Below are positions 50,716 to 62,205 of a DNA stretch of 64,000 nt, piece after piece (positions within the stretch are counted from its first letter, which is position 1; every line of letters begins with the position of its first letter). Source of the stretch: Yponomeuta sedellus (lineage: Eukaryota > Arthropoda > Insecta > Lepidoptera > Yponomeutidae). Location of the stretch: positions 3,143,304 to 3,207,303 of the forward strand of contig OW203749.1 of assembly GCA_934045075.1 (NCBI GenBank). The letters are read 5' to 3'. Position numbers and translations under genes: made by a program. The notes below the pieces were generated by a model that did not search any database, had not been told where the DNA came from, and saw only the letters and a list, made by a program, of their open reading frames with translations.

Positions 50716-51740
50716 CATTGTAAATCCTTTGAATGTAAAACAATTAGAACGCTGTATATTCACGGTGTATATTAAGGTTAACCCCTGTAGCCAGTTAAAG
50801 TTGGACGAAACCACAAAATCTGCGGTCGACTGTATTAATTTTTGACGCGCCTCCTGTTTGTTTTGCTGGCCTTACATGAATGAAGGTCATAATATTTTAT
50901 CGAAAGGGGCGCTTAGAATTTTTCCAAAAGGGCCGACGACGCTAGCTGTCTCTGTAGCGATACATCTGACTGAACTAAACACCAGTAATGTAAGCTCGTG
51001 AGATTCAAAATCAATCCGAGCATTCTATAATTAGCGCGCCGTTCCATCCTGGAGTACACGAGCAGTCTAACAGGAAAATATCTCCCCAAAACTCACGTCA
51101 CGTTAAAAATAAAATACCTACTACTTGACGTATTTATTACAACAATATTTTTTTAACGACGAGGATGGATGGACGTCGTCGGGAGTTCTGAGATTTGACG
51201 TAACTGTAACTTTCAGGTTTTCGAACGTGCAGATTGGCGCGCTTTTTTACCAGACTCTCTTTTCACAGACCCAAGCGCTCAAAGTCTGAGCGGACTGCAG
51301 TAAAAAAAAAATCAGGCGACGAACCTAGTACCTGAACGTCACAGGCACACGTGAAACCTTAAAAGGCAGTAAAAAGCAAAATCATTTCAAATTTCGAATG
51401 ATTTTGATCGGGAGCAGCAGACGACACTCGAGGATCGGCGGCGTCTCACTCTACATAGTCGTTACTTTATGTACGTATAAAACACAGACCACTCAACGGT
51501 GACCTACCGAATGTCACATGATTCCCATCTCGAGCAGCCGGAGTTTCTAATAAGCGGGGCGGGGGAGGTCAGCCGCGCTGGTTGCGCCGGCAAAGCTGTA
51601 CACAAATACATAGAAACACGTACGTATCTTACGTAGATAGATAGAGAGGCAGTGCGCGGGGTGGGCGAGTACCGCGCGCAACGCAATCGCGTTTGAGAAT
51701 TGTTTTAATTGTTTTCTCACGTAATATTTAAAAATTATGC
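50716..51740. other. Apparently unique stretch
   Basis: Several GC-richer runs (51230-51300, 51400-51680) but no exon with both splice sites and recognisable protein. Confidence 0.4.
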
Positions 51741-52140
51741 TGACCTCATCCGATGCCTTATCTGGTCTCTGCCTACCCTACGGAACACAGGCGTGAGTTT
51801 ATTTATGTATCTAAAACTGCCGTGATAATGAGTACTCCAAATTTCCCTATGTGGTTTTTTTTTTACATAGCCTATAAACGTCCCACTGCAGGGCGCAGGT
51901 CCTCTCTCAGAGAGAGAGAGTGTGGGCTAAATTACCACGGGTGCCCACCGCGGATTGGGCTTAATTAGCACCGACATAAATGTTTAAATGTAATTTAACG
52001 TTTGTTTGTCTTCATTTAAGGTTGTCTTGAAGAAATTACTTCTAGCAATAAGGCCGCCAATTGTACTTCGTTCGTATATTTACATGTTTTATAATATATT
52101 CTCCGGTGTACAATAAAGAATATTCTTATCCTATCTTAAC
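51740..52140. repeat. LINE/SINE tails
   Basis: A LINE tail (CTGGTCTCTGCCTACCC), then a minus family G tail (51855-51985, CGTCCCACTGCAGGGCGCAG). A CR1/Jockey-like 3' UTR follows (TTGTCTTGAAGAAATTACTT..AATAAGGCCGCCAATTGTAC, 52020-52135). Confidence 0.6.
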
Positions 52141-52515
52141 ACCTCACTGAGAATACTTTTATTAAATATAATAAGAAGCACCTACAAATCCACACAGATT
52201 TCACAGTTAGTCAACGTAATAATCTCATCTAAAGTTAAAATATTGAACATTGGGAATATTCCCAAAAAATTCCGTGAACGGCGCATAAATATAAATGAGC
52301 ACTTAGGCTTACCACGCATTGCGAATTAAATCGCGTACTGATTTGGTTGTGGAATTATTTAAGAGCGATTTTTTTGCAAGTGTCAACCTTTACTCATTTT
52401 CCACATATCACAGATTTTTTCGAAAAAAATGGCACGGAGAAAAATCGAAATGCTTGCTAAGCCTTAATTAGGTCTGTTCGCCACGGCTGTATGATTTTTT
52501 ATTACTTATTTAATT

Positions 52516-52717
52516 ACTAGCTGTGCCCCGCGGTTTATCGATTTTCCCATGGGAATAAGATATTTTCCCGCAGTAAAACGTAGCCTATTTGTTAATCCAG
52601 GGTGTCAGCTAACTCCACACCAAATTTCATTATAATTACTCCAGCCGTTTAGACGTCAAGAAGGAACAAACATGCACACTCACAAACTTTCGCCTTTATA
52701 TTATTAATGAGAAGTGT
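52516..52717 (-). mobile_element. Lep1-like Helitron, copy 2
   Basis: Reverse copy: ACTAGCTGTGCCCCGCGG .. CCCGCAGTAAAACGTAGCCT ATTTGTTAATCCAGGGTG .. CTTTCGCCTTTATATTATTA ATG.. GTGTGATA. It shows the ancestral, non-palindromic middle. Confidence 0.8.
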
Positions 52718-53220
52718 GATAGTGTGTCATTTCTTACCCTAAGCGTGTTCTCTGAATATCCATGTCATCATTTTTAAGATTTTATGTGTGTTGTGGTATG
52801 TGGTACGTTTTTCAATTTCAATTATTTAAAAGCGGCCTCATTAAACCTCTCTGCCAACCGTACCGTTCTTCGGTCTTCGGCACAAAATATATACGTACCG
52901 TTCACCTACATTTATTTGTGCACTCACACGGGCGCAGTTTTATAGCTCGCCCACTCACACAGGCGCGCCGTGCACGTACACGCTTTACCTCGCACAAACA
53001 CAGACGCACACCTTTGGGTTATTCTATATTTTCACTCGGGGCAATTTTGCCATTATTTTCAACGACGTTTATTGTTTTTGTTTTAATTTTTTTTGGTATT
53101 TTTGGAATGCCAGTACATTATTTAAATCACAAAAAAAAGTTACTCAATTATGTATGTATGATGCAAAGGCTAAGATGCTTTGCCTTTTCATCCACGTAAG
53201 GAGATTTACCTATACATTGT
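52718..53220. other. AT-rich stretch, nothing recognised
   Basis: An open frame at 52762-53199 (plus) has no recognisable domain or splice context. Confidence 0.45.
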
Positions 53221-53745
53221 CCAGTGGCATCTTCACTCACACTAGATGGGTGAAGGGTCCACTCAGACTGCAGTGCCAATGATATTGTTTTTTTTTTGGA
53301 TGGGGTAGGCTTGCCCGGCACCTATACCATCCTGACAGCTTAGTCGGCCCACTCCACAGGAAAGGCTTGAGGCGATGCGATATTGAAATTGCCAATACGC
53401 GGTGGGCACACGTGGCGATTAAACCCAATACTCTCCCACTGAAGTATTATCTAATCTGTGACTGAAGGAAGGCCTTTGCTCTACAGTGGGACGCAACAAT
53501 ATAAATAGCGAATCTGGGCGGAAGAGCAGGTAAGGGACGTCCCAGGCGGACATATTTCGACCTAAAGGGCATGTATTAGAAAGGGGAAGATTAAAGTACC
53601 TACGTGGAACCGGCGTGCGTGCATGCAACGACTAACGGACGTTGATGAAGCGAAGGTGATATCATGATATGTCAGGATCGTGGCTAGTAGCAGTCCTCTG
53701 CCTACCCCTCTGGGATACAGGCGTGAGGTTGCGTTATTATGGGAG
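53221..53745 (+). repeat. Cluster of repeat tails
   Basis: 53221-53380 matches 9406-9600. 53385-53510 is a family G tail. 53598-53745 is the LINE tail with CGGCGTGCGTGCATGCAACG and CTCTGGGATACAGGCGTGAG. Confidence 0.65.
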
Positions 53746-53904
53746 GTATGCAGGCTTAATTATTATTTATTATACTTATACTTGAAGTAATGATTATTAA
53801 TTACTTGCAGCCTCACGAAAAAGAAATTGACCTCTCAAGGTAACGACTGGTCTAACTTTCACCAAAAAATAAATAATTTCCAATGTATTTTCAGGGGTTA
53901 GAGT

Positions 53905-54215
53905 GCTTAGTGCGAGTATGACAGATCCAATCGAATAACTTTACTACCGCGTTAATCGAGCATTGAGTAGTGAGTATGAGTACCTAAGTTAACCGTTCGA
54001 ACTGGCAAAACGCTGTCACAGTACAACTCGCACTCGCGTTTATTCGTGTTTTGGCTGGTAAACGTGTTCACTTCTCAACGTAAACCATTACAACTCGCAC
54101 TCAGCCATTTTTATTTCCATACTTGTCGCTAGGTGGCGCTTCCTCGATGCCATAGAAATATGAGTTTACGTTAACGCGATCGAGTAGTTGAAAAACTCGC
54201 ACTCGCAAAACTGCC
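53905..54215. mobile_element. MITE family (~310 bp), copy 2 (inverted)
   Basis: Inverse of 44390-44700 with few differences; ends GCTTAGTGCGAGTATGAC and GAAAAACTCGCACTCGC. Confidence 0.72.
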
Positions 54216-54394
54216 ACTTCAGCTCGCTTATTCTCTGAGCTATGTCGATAACTGTGGTTCTCTAGGGCCTGGTGGCGGGGAATCCATGGCTGCGGACCGG
54301 GAAGCTTGGAAAACCATGAGGGAGGCCTATGCCTTGCAGTGGGCGTCAGATGGCATATGATGGTTACACAACATGAAAACCTTAGCATTATTAG

Positions 54395-54622
54395 CTTAGG
54401 CGACTAACGAGACAATCCGGGGGGTGGGCAGCAGCGCCCCCTGCAGTAAAATTCCACCGAACTGCGATCCCCAACCCGCGTGGGCATTATGGGTATTACC
54501 CCCCCAATGATGGCACAACCTTGCGCTATGGCGCTCATTAGGGGAGGGCTATGTCCGGCAGTAGACAAATATAGCCTGAAGAAGAAGAACAAGAACCCCT
54601 TTGATATACAGGCGTGAGGTTA
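54395..54622 (+). repeat. LINE 3' region and tail
   Basis: CACCGAACTGCGATCCCCAA, AACCTTGCGCTATGGCGCTC ATTAGGGGAGGGCTATGTCC, then GGCGTGAGGTTA. A fragment of family B follows at 54745-54820 (CTAGTGGCATTTTTCCGAGC). Confidence 0.6.
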
Positions 54623-55079
54623 TCTTATGTTGTTAATTAAGGATAATTTGAGAAAAGTTGGTCAGAGTAGTTTTCTTTCCTGCTGCACCTTTCTCCACTC
54701 GTAGAAATTTCAGTGCATGGATTGGCAACAAGGATCATCAATGACTAACGCTACGCTAGTGGCATTTTTCCGAGCTGTACCGTGCCTCGCCATGCACGTT
54801 AAGCAGTTGGTGCCGTGGTATAGAATAAGGCCCAACTGGCAGTGTTGCCAGTCGCCAATGGCTAGTCCCCGTACAGACACTGTCTATGGTCTCGTACTTT
54901 GGTAATACAGCTCGTACACATCATCAGGGCCGGATTAGGGGAGGGTAACGGCCACCACGGGATAGGGGCCCCCACATTGAAAGTTATAGAAGAAATTGTC
55001 TACTTAATGCAGCAAATGGCGAAACTAGTTTGTTAAAAAAGTTACTAGGAGCCTCGACTTTTACATTTATTACAATTAT

Positions 55080-55355
55080 AAAAACCTATTTAGAGGCTAA
55101 AAATTCCACCTATGCCGGGATTCGAACCCGCGACCTCTGGCTATCCGTGCCAGCGCTATATCCAACTGAGCCAATGGGCAACTCACCGGCATCAGTGAAA
55201 TTTCGAACCTCTACACCATTCTCTGTATTACGTACAGGCAGCGACATGTGGCTGAAGTCAAATGCATCACTTACAGCCCCGACTACCTACTTTGCAGGTA
55301 GGTTTTTTAAATTGTCCTTAACACGGGTTAGTGCATTAAAAATTAAAATAGTATA
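55080..55355 (-). repeat. Family A SINE copy, truncated at the 3' module
   Basis: Reverse modules from AACCTATTTAGAGGCTAAAA to CCCCGACTACCTACTTTGCA. It then switches to the plus-sense tail TTGTCCTTAACACGGGTTAG TGCATT, a chimeric junction. Confidence 0.78.
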
Positions 55356-55797
55356 ATTTATTGCAATTATTTAAATTATTATTTGAAGTTTTAATAAATT
55401 GCCAATCAACTTTTATATTTTTATCTTATTTAAACATTTGAATACAATTCCATCTTATAAAAATCATAATTCTATAAATAACATTGTAAATATTAATTAT
55501 TTTAAAATGGGTCATTCGTGTACCTCTACGGCCAAATATAGTGAAACTTTATTGTTTATAAGGATTTTTCATGTTTTACAAGTAAATTAATTTGTATTGA
55601 CTCGACCCTGCACAATATTTAACCACTACTTTATGCATTTACCAATTTATTTAATTTTCTGTTTTGACACGCTGTTTTTTATGGCCGTACACGTAACGAA
55701 CTCTGCTTTTAAATGTTATTTCAAACATAATAAACAATCAATTTTCTCTATTAAAGAGCAGCTCAATGATGTTGGAATTTTCTAAAATTCATAAATT
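55356..55797. other. AT-rich stretch, nothing recognised
   Basis: No exon or repeat copy supported. Confidence 0.5.
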
Positions 55798-56035
55798 GTA
55801 AAAACCTAGCGCTCTACCAATTGAGCCAATGGGAGACTCACCGGCATCAGTGAAATTTCGAACCTCTTTACACTATTCTCCGTATTACGTACAGGCAGCG
55901 ACATCTGGCTTAAGCAAATTGCATCACTTACAGCCTCGACTACCTACTTTGCAGTTAGGTTTTACATCGGAACGATATCACTGTACCCACATGATTATAC
56001 TATTTTTATTTTTAATGCACTAACCCGTGCTAAGG
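55798..56035 (-). repeat. Family A SINE copy
   Basis: GCTCTACCAATTGAGCCAAT through GACATCTGGCTTAAGCAAAT to ATGCACTAACCCGTGCTAAG G. Confidence 0.78.
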
Positions 56036-56190
56036 AAAAATTTAAAAACCTATTTAGAGGCTAAAAATTTCACCCGTGCCGTGATTCGAACCCGCAACCT
56101 CTGGCTATCCTCTTTTTAGCCTCTAAATAGGTTTTTAAATTTGTCCTTAGCACGGGTTAGTGCATAAAAAATAAAAATAGTATATTCATA
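56036..56190 (+). repeat. Family A short copy with deleted tRNA-like core
   Basis: AACCTATTTAGAGGCTAAAA..CCGCAACCTCTGGCTATCC is joined directly to TCTTTTTAGCCTCTAAATAG G and the tail. Its structure is like 37757-37912. Confidence 0.75.
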
Positions 56191-56199
56191 AATTGTATT

Positions 56200-57060
56200 A
56201 TATTCTACTTTTAGTTATTTAAAGTAACTACTGTACTACATAACTTTGCAGTAAAGTAGTTGCTACATAGATTGTCACGCTGCATGTGCATATATTTGGC
56301 GTTATGGTTTCGTGGGAGCACATGTCAACTCTGTGCGCGCACTCAACATTCCTGCATCGCATAATCAAAGTGTTTCACATGACATACCTAGTACCTACCA
56401 TAAATATAACGTCCAACGAATACTAGTCGGACTGGCCGTACCCAGGCATACGATCTGCCTGGCGGGAAATTTCCCTTTATAGTGGAAGAGCACGATCACC
56501 CGCTCTTCCCTATAGTTTGACAAACACCACATCATGACTTTAATGTAATGCTTTGCTATTACATTTATTATATATTACATGCGTTTATAACGCTGTTTTT
56601 AACATGTCTTAGTAAAATATATTCAACAATAAAATATTCAACTCTTATAGAAGGCGCTAGTTGTCATATGCGTAACTCAGCAAACATGCATGCAAACTCA
56701 GCAAATACATCCAGGGGATACGGGACTGTCGGAGGCTAAATACTGTAACTACCTACGCCTCGAAATAGCCATAGCGACAAGTTATACAAAAAAATATATA
56801 CTATCGCCACTTAACGATCATAAATTCGTGTCATCGAATCTCCTAAAATATCTTCAGAGGATGGAAAGGAGCTCGTACGGGTACCTCTAAATGTCCTTTG
56901 TACGTGAAACCCCGTAGCACTTGATGTTTCGAGAAAAGATGGTCAGACTGGAGTTTCCCCACTACGGCCCGAAGGCAGCGGCTTGCATTTTACACTGACA
57001 ATTGACATCCAGCAAACAGCATGATAATTCTTTATGTATTTTTTTTTTATTTATGTATGG
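56200..57060. other. AT-rich stretch left of the GC-rich exon
   Basis: No repeats recognised and no exon supported; possibly intron of the unknown gene. Confidence 0.4.
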
Positions 57061-57077
57061 CAACCCAGCCTACTGAC

Positions 57078-57463
57078 CTGTCAACGGGCGGCGGGAGCGG
57101 CGCCATCATGTGCGGGTGGGGCGGCATCGGGGGCCCGTGCGGCGGGTGCGGGTGGAAGGGGGAGCCCGGCGGCGCGAAGCCGGGCCCCGGGAAGTGGCCC
57201 TGCTGCGGCGGGGGGCCCGGCGGGAACCCGCCGCCGGAGCCGGGCCGCGCGGACGGGCTGCCGAAGCCGGGCCCGGCGTACGGCGGCCCGAAGGCCGGGC
57301 CCGGCGTCGAGGGCGCCGGCGACGCCGCGAAGGCCGGCCCGGCGGGAGAGCCGGCCGGCGGCGCGAACGTCGGGAACGGCGGCTCGCTGCCGCCCTTCCA
57401 GGACGGCGGGACGCCGCCCGCGTCGTCGAGGGCCGGCACGCGCCGCTGAAGCCCCACCGACAT
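57078..57463 (-). CDS. GC-rich Pro/Gly-rich exon of an unidentified gene
   Basis: 386-bp exon-like segment. The acceptor is a long pyrimidine tract CACCCTTCGCCCCCCAG directly before ATGTCGGTGGGG, and the donor is GACAG|GTCAGT. The translation MSVGLQRRVPALDDAGGVPP continues into repeats of PGPAFGPPYAGPGF, PGSGGGFPPGPPPQQG and PFHPHPPHGPPMPPHPHM. It is low-complexity and probably disordered. GC content is far above the flanks. It ends in phase 2. I do not recognise the protein, and joining it to Chip exon A does not give a supported phase. It could be one exon of a nuclear scaffold-type protein. Whether the first ATG is the start or simply follows the splice site is open. Confidence 0.5.
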
Positions 57464-57519
57464 CTGGGGGGCGAAGGGTGGACAGTTAGACAAGAGGCCT
57501 GGGGTTCTATTATGTAAGT

Positions 57520-58100
57520 ATCCACTGAGTTGGGTGACTTTGATTTTACTTTTTTTTAAGCTACTCCAGCTGTCAAAAGAAATGACATGCAATAATTATG
57601 ACACTTTGGAGTAACTCGATAGTGTGGTTACGTAATAAAAGGCCTGCTAGGGAAGCACAACGTCACTATAAGGCTTTTTTTCGCAGAAATCTGTGATATG
57701 CATCGTATGCAAAATGTATGAAGGTGCTCGTACACGCGGAAAAAAAATCGCGCGAAAATAGATCCCAGTACGTACGCGATTAAAGTCGCTTTGGAGTGTT
57801 AACCAGAATAAAATAAAAACCATAACTTGTTTTATAATAAAAATTTTTTTTCAAGAAGTAATCATCAAACGACAGTATGGCCTAACCTTCCTGCAAAGCA
57901 TATAGAGACCCGTGCCCCAGCAGTGCGGACATAGGTACAAAGCGTTGGTATCATATAAGCATCTTCTCCTTCTTCAGGCTATATTATGTAGTCCACTGCT
58001 GGACATAGCCCTCCCCTAATGAGCGCCATAGAGCGCCCTGTCTTCAGCTTGCCGCATCCAGCATCTGTCGGCAGTTTTTCGCAGAGCGTCATCCCACCAG
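57520..58100 (-). repeat. Repeat fragments (family B piece and RTE tail)
   Basis: TATGTAAGTATCCACTGAGT TG(G/A)GTGA recurs at 57512 and 58110. A family B end (GTATGGCCTAACCTTCCTGC) lies at 57877-57950. The RTE tail GTCCACTGCTGGACATAGCC lies at 57985-58095. Confidence 0.6.
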
Positions 58101-58335
58101 GGGCATTATTATGTAAGTATCCACTGAGTTGAGTGACGTTGATTTTTACTTTTTTTAAGCTACTCCGGCTGTCAAATGCATACATTTTTTGACACTTAGG
58201 AGTTGTCTAAATGCTTCATTCGATAGAGTGGAATGCTACGTAATAGGAGGGCTGGTCGGAGGGCGTCCTACACTACGTTTGCCGAGTCGCGGTCTCCTAG
58301 GACACGTTTACTCCAACGGTTGTCGGTTCTTCGTT
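58100..58335 (-). pseudogene. RTE LINE fragment, rearranged
   Basis: CGTCATCCCACCAGGGGC, then after an insert GGTCGGAGGGCGTCCTACAC, TTTGCCGAGTCGCGGTCTCC and CTCCAACGGTTGTCGGTTCT. These match the C-terminal part of the remnant at 60160-60608. Confidence 0.65.
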
Positions 58336-58441
58336 AATCAAACATCAAAAATCTTAATATTTTTTAATAACTAGTTATAATTTTTTCCATTGAGGGCGCA
58401 GGTTAGCACCCCCAAGCCCTTTATAATCCATCAGAAAAGCA

Positions 58442-58645
58442 AGCATTACGAAAACAGAGAATATTGTAAAGAGGGAGAATATTGTACGTAATACAGAGAA
58501 TATTGTAAAGAGGTTCGAAATTTCACTGATGCCGGTGAGTCGCCCATTAGCTCAGTTGGAAAGAGCGCTGGCACGGATAGCCAGAGGTCACGGGCTCGAA
58601 TCCCGGCATGGGTGGAATTTTTAGCCTCTAAATAGGTTTTTAAAA
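58442..58645 (+). repeat. Family A SINE copy
   Basis: A duplicated start (AATACAGAGAATATTGTAAA GAGG twice), then tRNA-like module 58541-58617 and TTTTTAGCCTCTAAATAGG. Confidence 0.8.
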
Positions 58646-58751
58646 AGCATTACGCATTTTCACCGCGCGATGTTTTCCGCAAAAGTCTGTGAGATAATGC
58701 AAAATGCCTGAAGGTGCACGCACTTGTGAAAATATAATCTTGTGAACTCTT

Positions 58752-58978
58752 CCGACGGCCTCGGTGGCGCAGCGGTTTGGCACGCTGACTGTAAAACCGA
58801 AGGTCTCGGGTTCGATCCCCGGCCGGGTCAAACTAGGAAAATAACTTTTCTAGTTTGTCTCGGATGTTATCTATGTATTTACTGTATTAAATGTATCGTC
58901 GAGCACCTGTAACACAAGTCATAGTATAGGGCTAACGAGATCTCAGTAATACTCGTATGTCCATGAATATTTATTTAT
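58752..58978 (+). repeat. Family D tRNA-derived SINE, copy 2
   Basis: GCCTCGGTGGCGCAGCGGTT .. GGTTCGATCCCCGGCCGGG with the same tail as 9959-10195. Confidence 0.8.
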
Positions 58979-59061
58979 GTATATAACTACGCGATTTAAA
59001 ATAAATTTTACGAACAATGCGTTCTAAGCCTGAAAATTTTATCCCATTATCGGCTATTCGA

Positions 59062-59410
59062 TTATGAAGCGCTCGTGGCCTGGGCGAACCAAGTGATTGG
59101 AATCAACAACAGGCGCGGTCAGGTACAAGATGGGTGAGCGTCCCGTGACTACCGCTAGTGGCATTTTTCCGAGCGCTTTCGTGCTTCGCAAGGCACGTTA
59201 AGCCGTTGGTGCCGGCTGTCATATAATGGCGGTAGTTAAGCCATGTCAGAGGCCTTATGGGCGGCTTGATAACTTCTGTCAGTAAAGCCCGCCACTGTCT
59301 TACAATCCTCCACCAACCCGGACTTGGCCCCCGTGGTGGAGTATGGCCTAACCTTCCTGCGATGCAGGAAGAGACCCGTGCCCCAGCAGGGCAGACATAC
59401 AAGGGTTGAT
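59062..59410 (+). repeat. Family B repeat, near full length
   Basis: AAGCGCTCGTGGCCTGGGCG to GAGACCCGTGCCCCAGCAGG and CATACAAGGGTTGAT; closest match to 20253-20612. Confidence 0.8.
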
Positions 59411-59635
59411 AAGGAAGGATACAGCTATTTCAACAGTCAGTCTTTGGCCAAATTCCATGCTATTTGGCGGTAAGACCTGTGGACTTCCTCAAGATTTGTT
59501 GCGCGTAATACAGGTGAAGTAATACTCCCCAATAATGGCACAGGCACAACCTTGCGCTATGGCGCTCATTTGGGGAGGGCTATGTCCAGCAGAGGACTAA
59601 TATAGCCTGAAGAAGAAGAAGAATACAGGTAAAGA

Positions 59636-59750
59636 GCGCTGGTAGCGGAGCGCTAGATCTCAATGAGGAGTTGTGGGTTTGAATCCCGGACCATGTACCA
59701 ATTGGTACAAATTATTTTCCATGTTTGATGGTCTTGCTTGGCTACCATTT
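59636..59750 (+). repeat. Family F-like SINE fragment
   Basis: GCGCTGGTAGCGGAGCGCTA .. GTTTGAATCCCGGACCATGT ACCAATTGG and TTGCTTGGCTACC. Confidence 0.55.
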
Positions 59751-59814
59751 ATTTATTTATTTATTTACATTTGTAACTTACAGCTAATGCCAACATCCTT
59801 GGGAATACCTCTAT

Positions 59815-60150
59815 TACATACATAACCTCACGCCTGTATTCCAGAGGGTTAGGCAGAGACCAGGGACTGCCCCTTGCCACGATCCTGACAGATCACCTTC
59901 GCGTCATCAACGTTCATAAGTCGTTGCATGCACGCACGCCGGTTCCGGGTACTTTTTATCTTCCCCTTTGCTATTACATCCCCTATTAGGTCGACGTATG
60001 TCCGCCTGGGACGTCCCTTACCAGCCCTTCCACTGACATTCGCAACATATATTTGTTTCGTCAACCTTTCTTCCTTCATCCTCTCCACATGTGCAAACCA
60101 ACGCAACATTCCTTTCTCAATTCTAGTCACTACATAATTACTAATAATTA
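59815..60150 (-). pseudogene. LINE ORF2 C-terminal remnant (LMNVDEA type)
   Basis: The minus translation has RIEKGMLRWFAHVERMKEER, KGRPRRTYVDLIGDVI and STRNRRACMQRLMNVDDAK, a C-terminal tail typical of one insect non-LTR retrotransposon family. It is 5'-truncated and merges with the RTE tail on its right. Confidence 0.78.
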
Positions 60151-60154
60151 ATTC

Positions 60155-60608
60155 TTCTTCTTCTTCAGGCTGTAGTACACTGCTGGACATAGCCCTCCCC
60201 TAATGAGCGCCATAGCGCCCTGTCTTCAGCTTGCCGCATCCAGCATCTGCCTGCAGTTTTTCGCAGATCGTCATCCCACCTGGTCGGAGGGCGTCCTACA
60301 CTTCGTTTGCCGAGTCGCGGTCTCCACTCAAGAACACGTTTACTCCAACGGTTGTCGGTTCTTCGCGAGATATGGCCAGCCCACTGCCACTTCAGCTTGC
60401 TGATTCTCTGAGCTATGTCGATAACTTTGGTTCTCTGTCGGATGCATTCGTTACGAATCCTATCCTTCAGAGAAACTCCGACCATAGCTCTCTCCATAGC
60501 TCGCTGAGCGACTTTAAACTGGTGGACCAGCCCTTTCGTGAGTATACATGGCTCGGCTCCGTAGGTCATCCCAGGTAGGACGCACTGATTGAAAACTTTC
60601 GTTTTCAC
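60155..60608 (-). pseudogene. RTE reverse transcriptase C-terminal remnant
   Basis: About 147 residues: KVAQRAMERAMVGVSLKDRI, ERISKLKWQWAGHISRRTD-like segment, SVGRPPTRWDDDLRKTAG and LWRSLGEGYVQQ, then the TATGTCCAGCAGTG tail. This is the best-preserved LINE coding remnant here. The polymerase core (YxDD) is absent, so it is 5'-truncated. Confidence 0.85.
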
Positions 60609-60619
60609 ACATTGCGGTA

Positions 60620-60847
60620 TAATAATAATAATAATAAATTTATAATAATTAAGGTGTTTTTAGCTTCGGTGTATTTTCACGTTTGTGATTTCCTTGCCTG
60701 GTTAGAATAGTAGTTTATCCTATAGCTTGAGATTACGACAAGTACACTCCCAGAGGAAGTTGAATTAGACTGGACAAAAGGGAAAGACGTAACCACAGAT
60801 GAAATGAAAGATTTAATTCAAAGTAGCGCAGAAACTGCGGCTTAATG
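60620..60847. other. AT-rich spacer
   Basis: A (AAT)n run near 60620-60645 and a short family E tail (GTGATTTCCTTGCCTGGTTA). Otherwise nothing. Confidence 0.5.
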
Positions 60848-61078
60848 AACGTTACAATTCAAACTAGGTGTCCATTCCAAAATCTAGATCATTTTGGAGA
60901 AAAAATGGACAAAAAAACTCCAAACTTAGTCTTTTCAAAGTCCGTAATTAACAAAGTTTACATAATTATTATAAAACATAGAACTCGTACATTGTACTGG
61001 CTTTAATTCCGGACCTCATTGTCATCTAAATAATCCTATATGTTATAGTAGCCCTTTTGGCACAAAGTGTGCTGCAAA
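60848..61078 (+). repeat. Family H interspersed repeat
   Basis: CTAGGTGTCCATTCCAAAAT, CTCCAAACTTAGTCTTTTCA and GCCCTTTTGGCACAAAGTGT. Fragments elsewhere at 42870-43030, 2535-2612, 21617-21682 and 6405-6440. Confidence 0.65.
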
Positions 61079-61485
61079 AGATGATTTAAACTGCCTCTGA
61101 GGAGTGTTTTAGACGAACTGTGTTTTATTAGATAAGATCGAAAGTCTGTCCAATGATTATTGTGTTCTCTAAGTACAGCATGATAAGGGCTGATTTTTCA
61201 AGCTTCGGATAAAACTGATTCGTCGAATATCGCATTAAACAACCATTTCAAAAATGTATTCTAATTGCCTTTCTTTTACGGTGTAATTTTTATGTTATTG
61301 TGTAATACTCGGATAAGTCTTATCCGAGGATTGAAAAATCAGCACTGAGTGAATCTAAATAGTGGCATTACTAGGAGGTCTGGCCTTTGATAAACACTAC
61401 ACGCTCTTCTCATAACCTTACTCTTCGCTCCTCCAAAAACCTTCTAAAAATCCCTTCCCATCACACCACCTTCTTCAGAGTAGCG

Positions 61486-61735
61486 GTGGTATCGGAGCGG
61501 TGTAGAACGCCGGCTTCTCAATCGGTAGGTCGTGGGTTCGAACCCCGGCATGTACCAATGACTCTGTTTTCTAAGTTATGTACATTTGTGAAATTATAGT
61601 AGCAATACTACTCGCCGACGGTGAAGGAAAACATCGTAAGGAAACCCTAGTGTCTGAAGTGTTAACGTACCTCAGCGCTTGCTACGTACAATGGCCCAAC
61701 TATGAGGCTAAGTGCGGAAATCTCAGGGCTAACTA
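61486..61735 (+). repeat. Family F tRNA-derived SINE, copy 2
   Basis: AGCGGTGGTATCGGAGCGGT .. GGTCGTGGGTTCGAACCCC, CCGGCATGTACCAATGACTC, AGTAGCAATACTACTCGC, GGAAAACATCGTAAGGAAAC. Confidence 0.72.
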
Positions 61736-61739
61736 ACTA

Positions 61740-62205
61740 ACCACCTTCTACAGCTGCTCTTTCAATAGTTTCAATGTGTAAGCAGTCCGTCTCTGGAATA
61801 GTCTGCCAGTGGAGGTACGGAGAGCCAAGTTCCTACCCATTTTTAAAACTATGGTAAATTACTATCTCGCTAGTGTTATGTCAAACTTTTGCTGTTATTT
61901 GTAGTACTGTTCTGCTATTGTTGGTATTTTATTTATGTCCTGTCCATATATTGTTAAGCCCATAAATGTATTTATATAAAATATATATTTATATATCTTT
62001 TTCTATTTATGTACATTATTTGTATGTATTACAGTTATTATAATAATTTTCTTAATTATGTTTTATTCATATGTATCTGAAAATTACGATTTACTTGTAC
62101 AACTACTTCCTTCTGCAGTGTATTGCTCCAGTCCATCCAAAGGTTGTCTGGAAGAAATCACTTTTAGTGATAAGGCCGCCGCCTGTACTCTTACATTAAG
62201 AAATA
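61740..62205 (+). pseudogene. CR1/Jockey-like LINE 3' end
   Basis: GTCTCTGGAATAGTCTGCCA GTGGAGGTACGGAGAGCC corresponds to the RLWNSLPVEVR-type C-terminus. A 3' UTR with GGTTGTCTGGAAGAAATCAC TTTTAGTGATAAGGCCGCC follows. Coding part heavily truncated. Confidence 0.6.

Noticed and set aside
57034..57525. Several long open frames on both strands in the GC-rich block
   Set aside because: High GC removes stops in all frames. Only the minus frame with acceptor and donor signals was kept.
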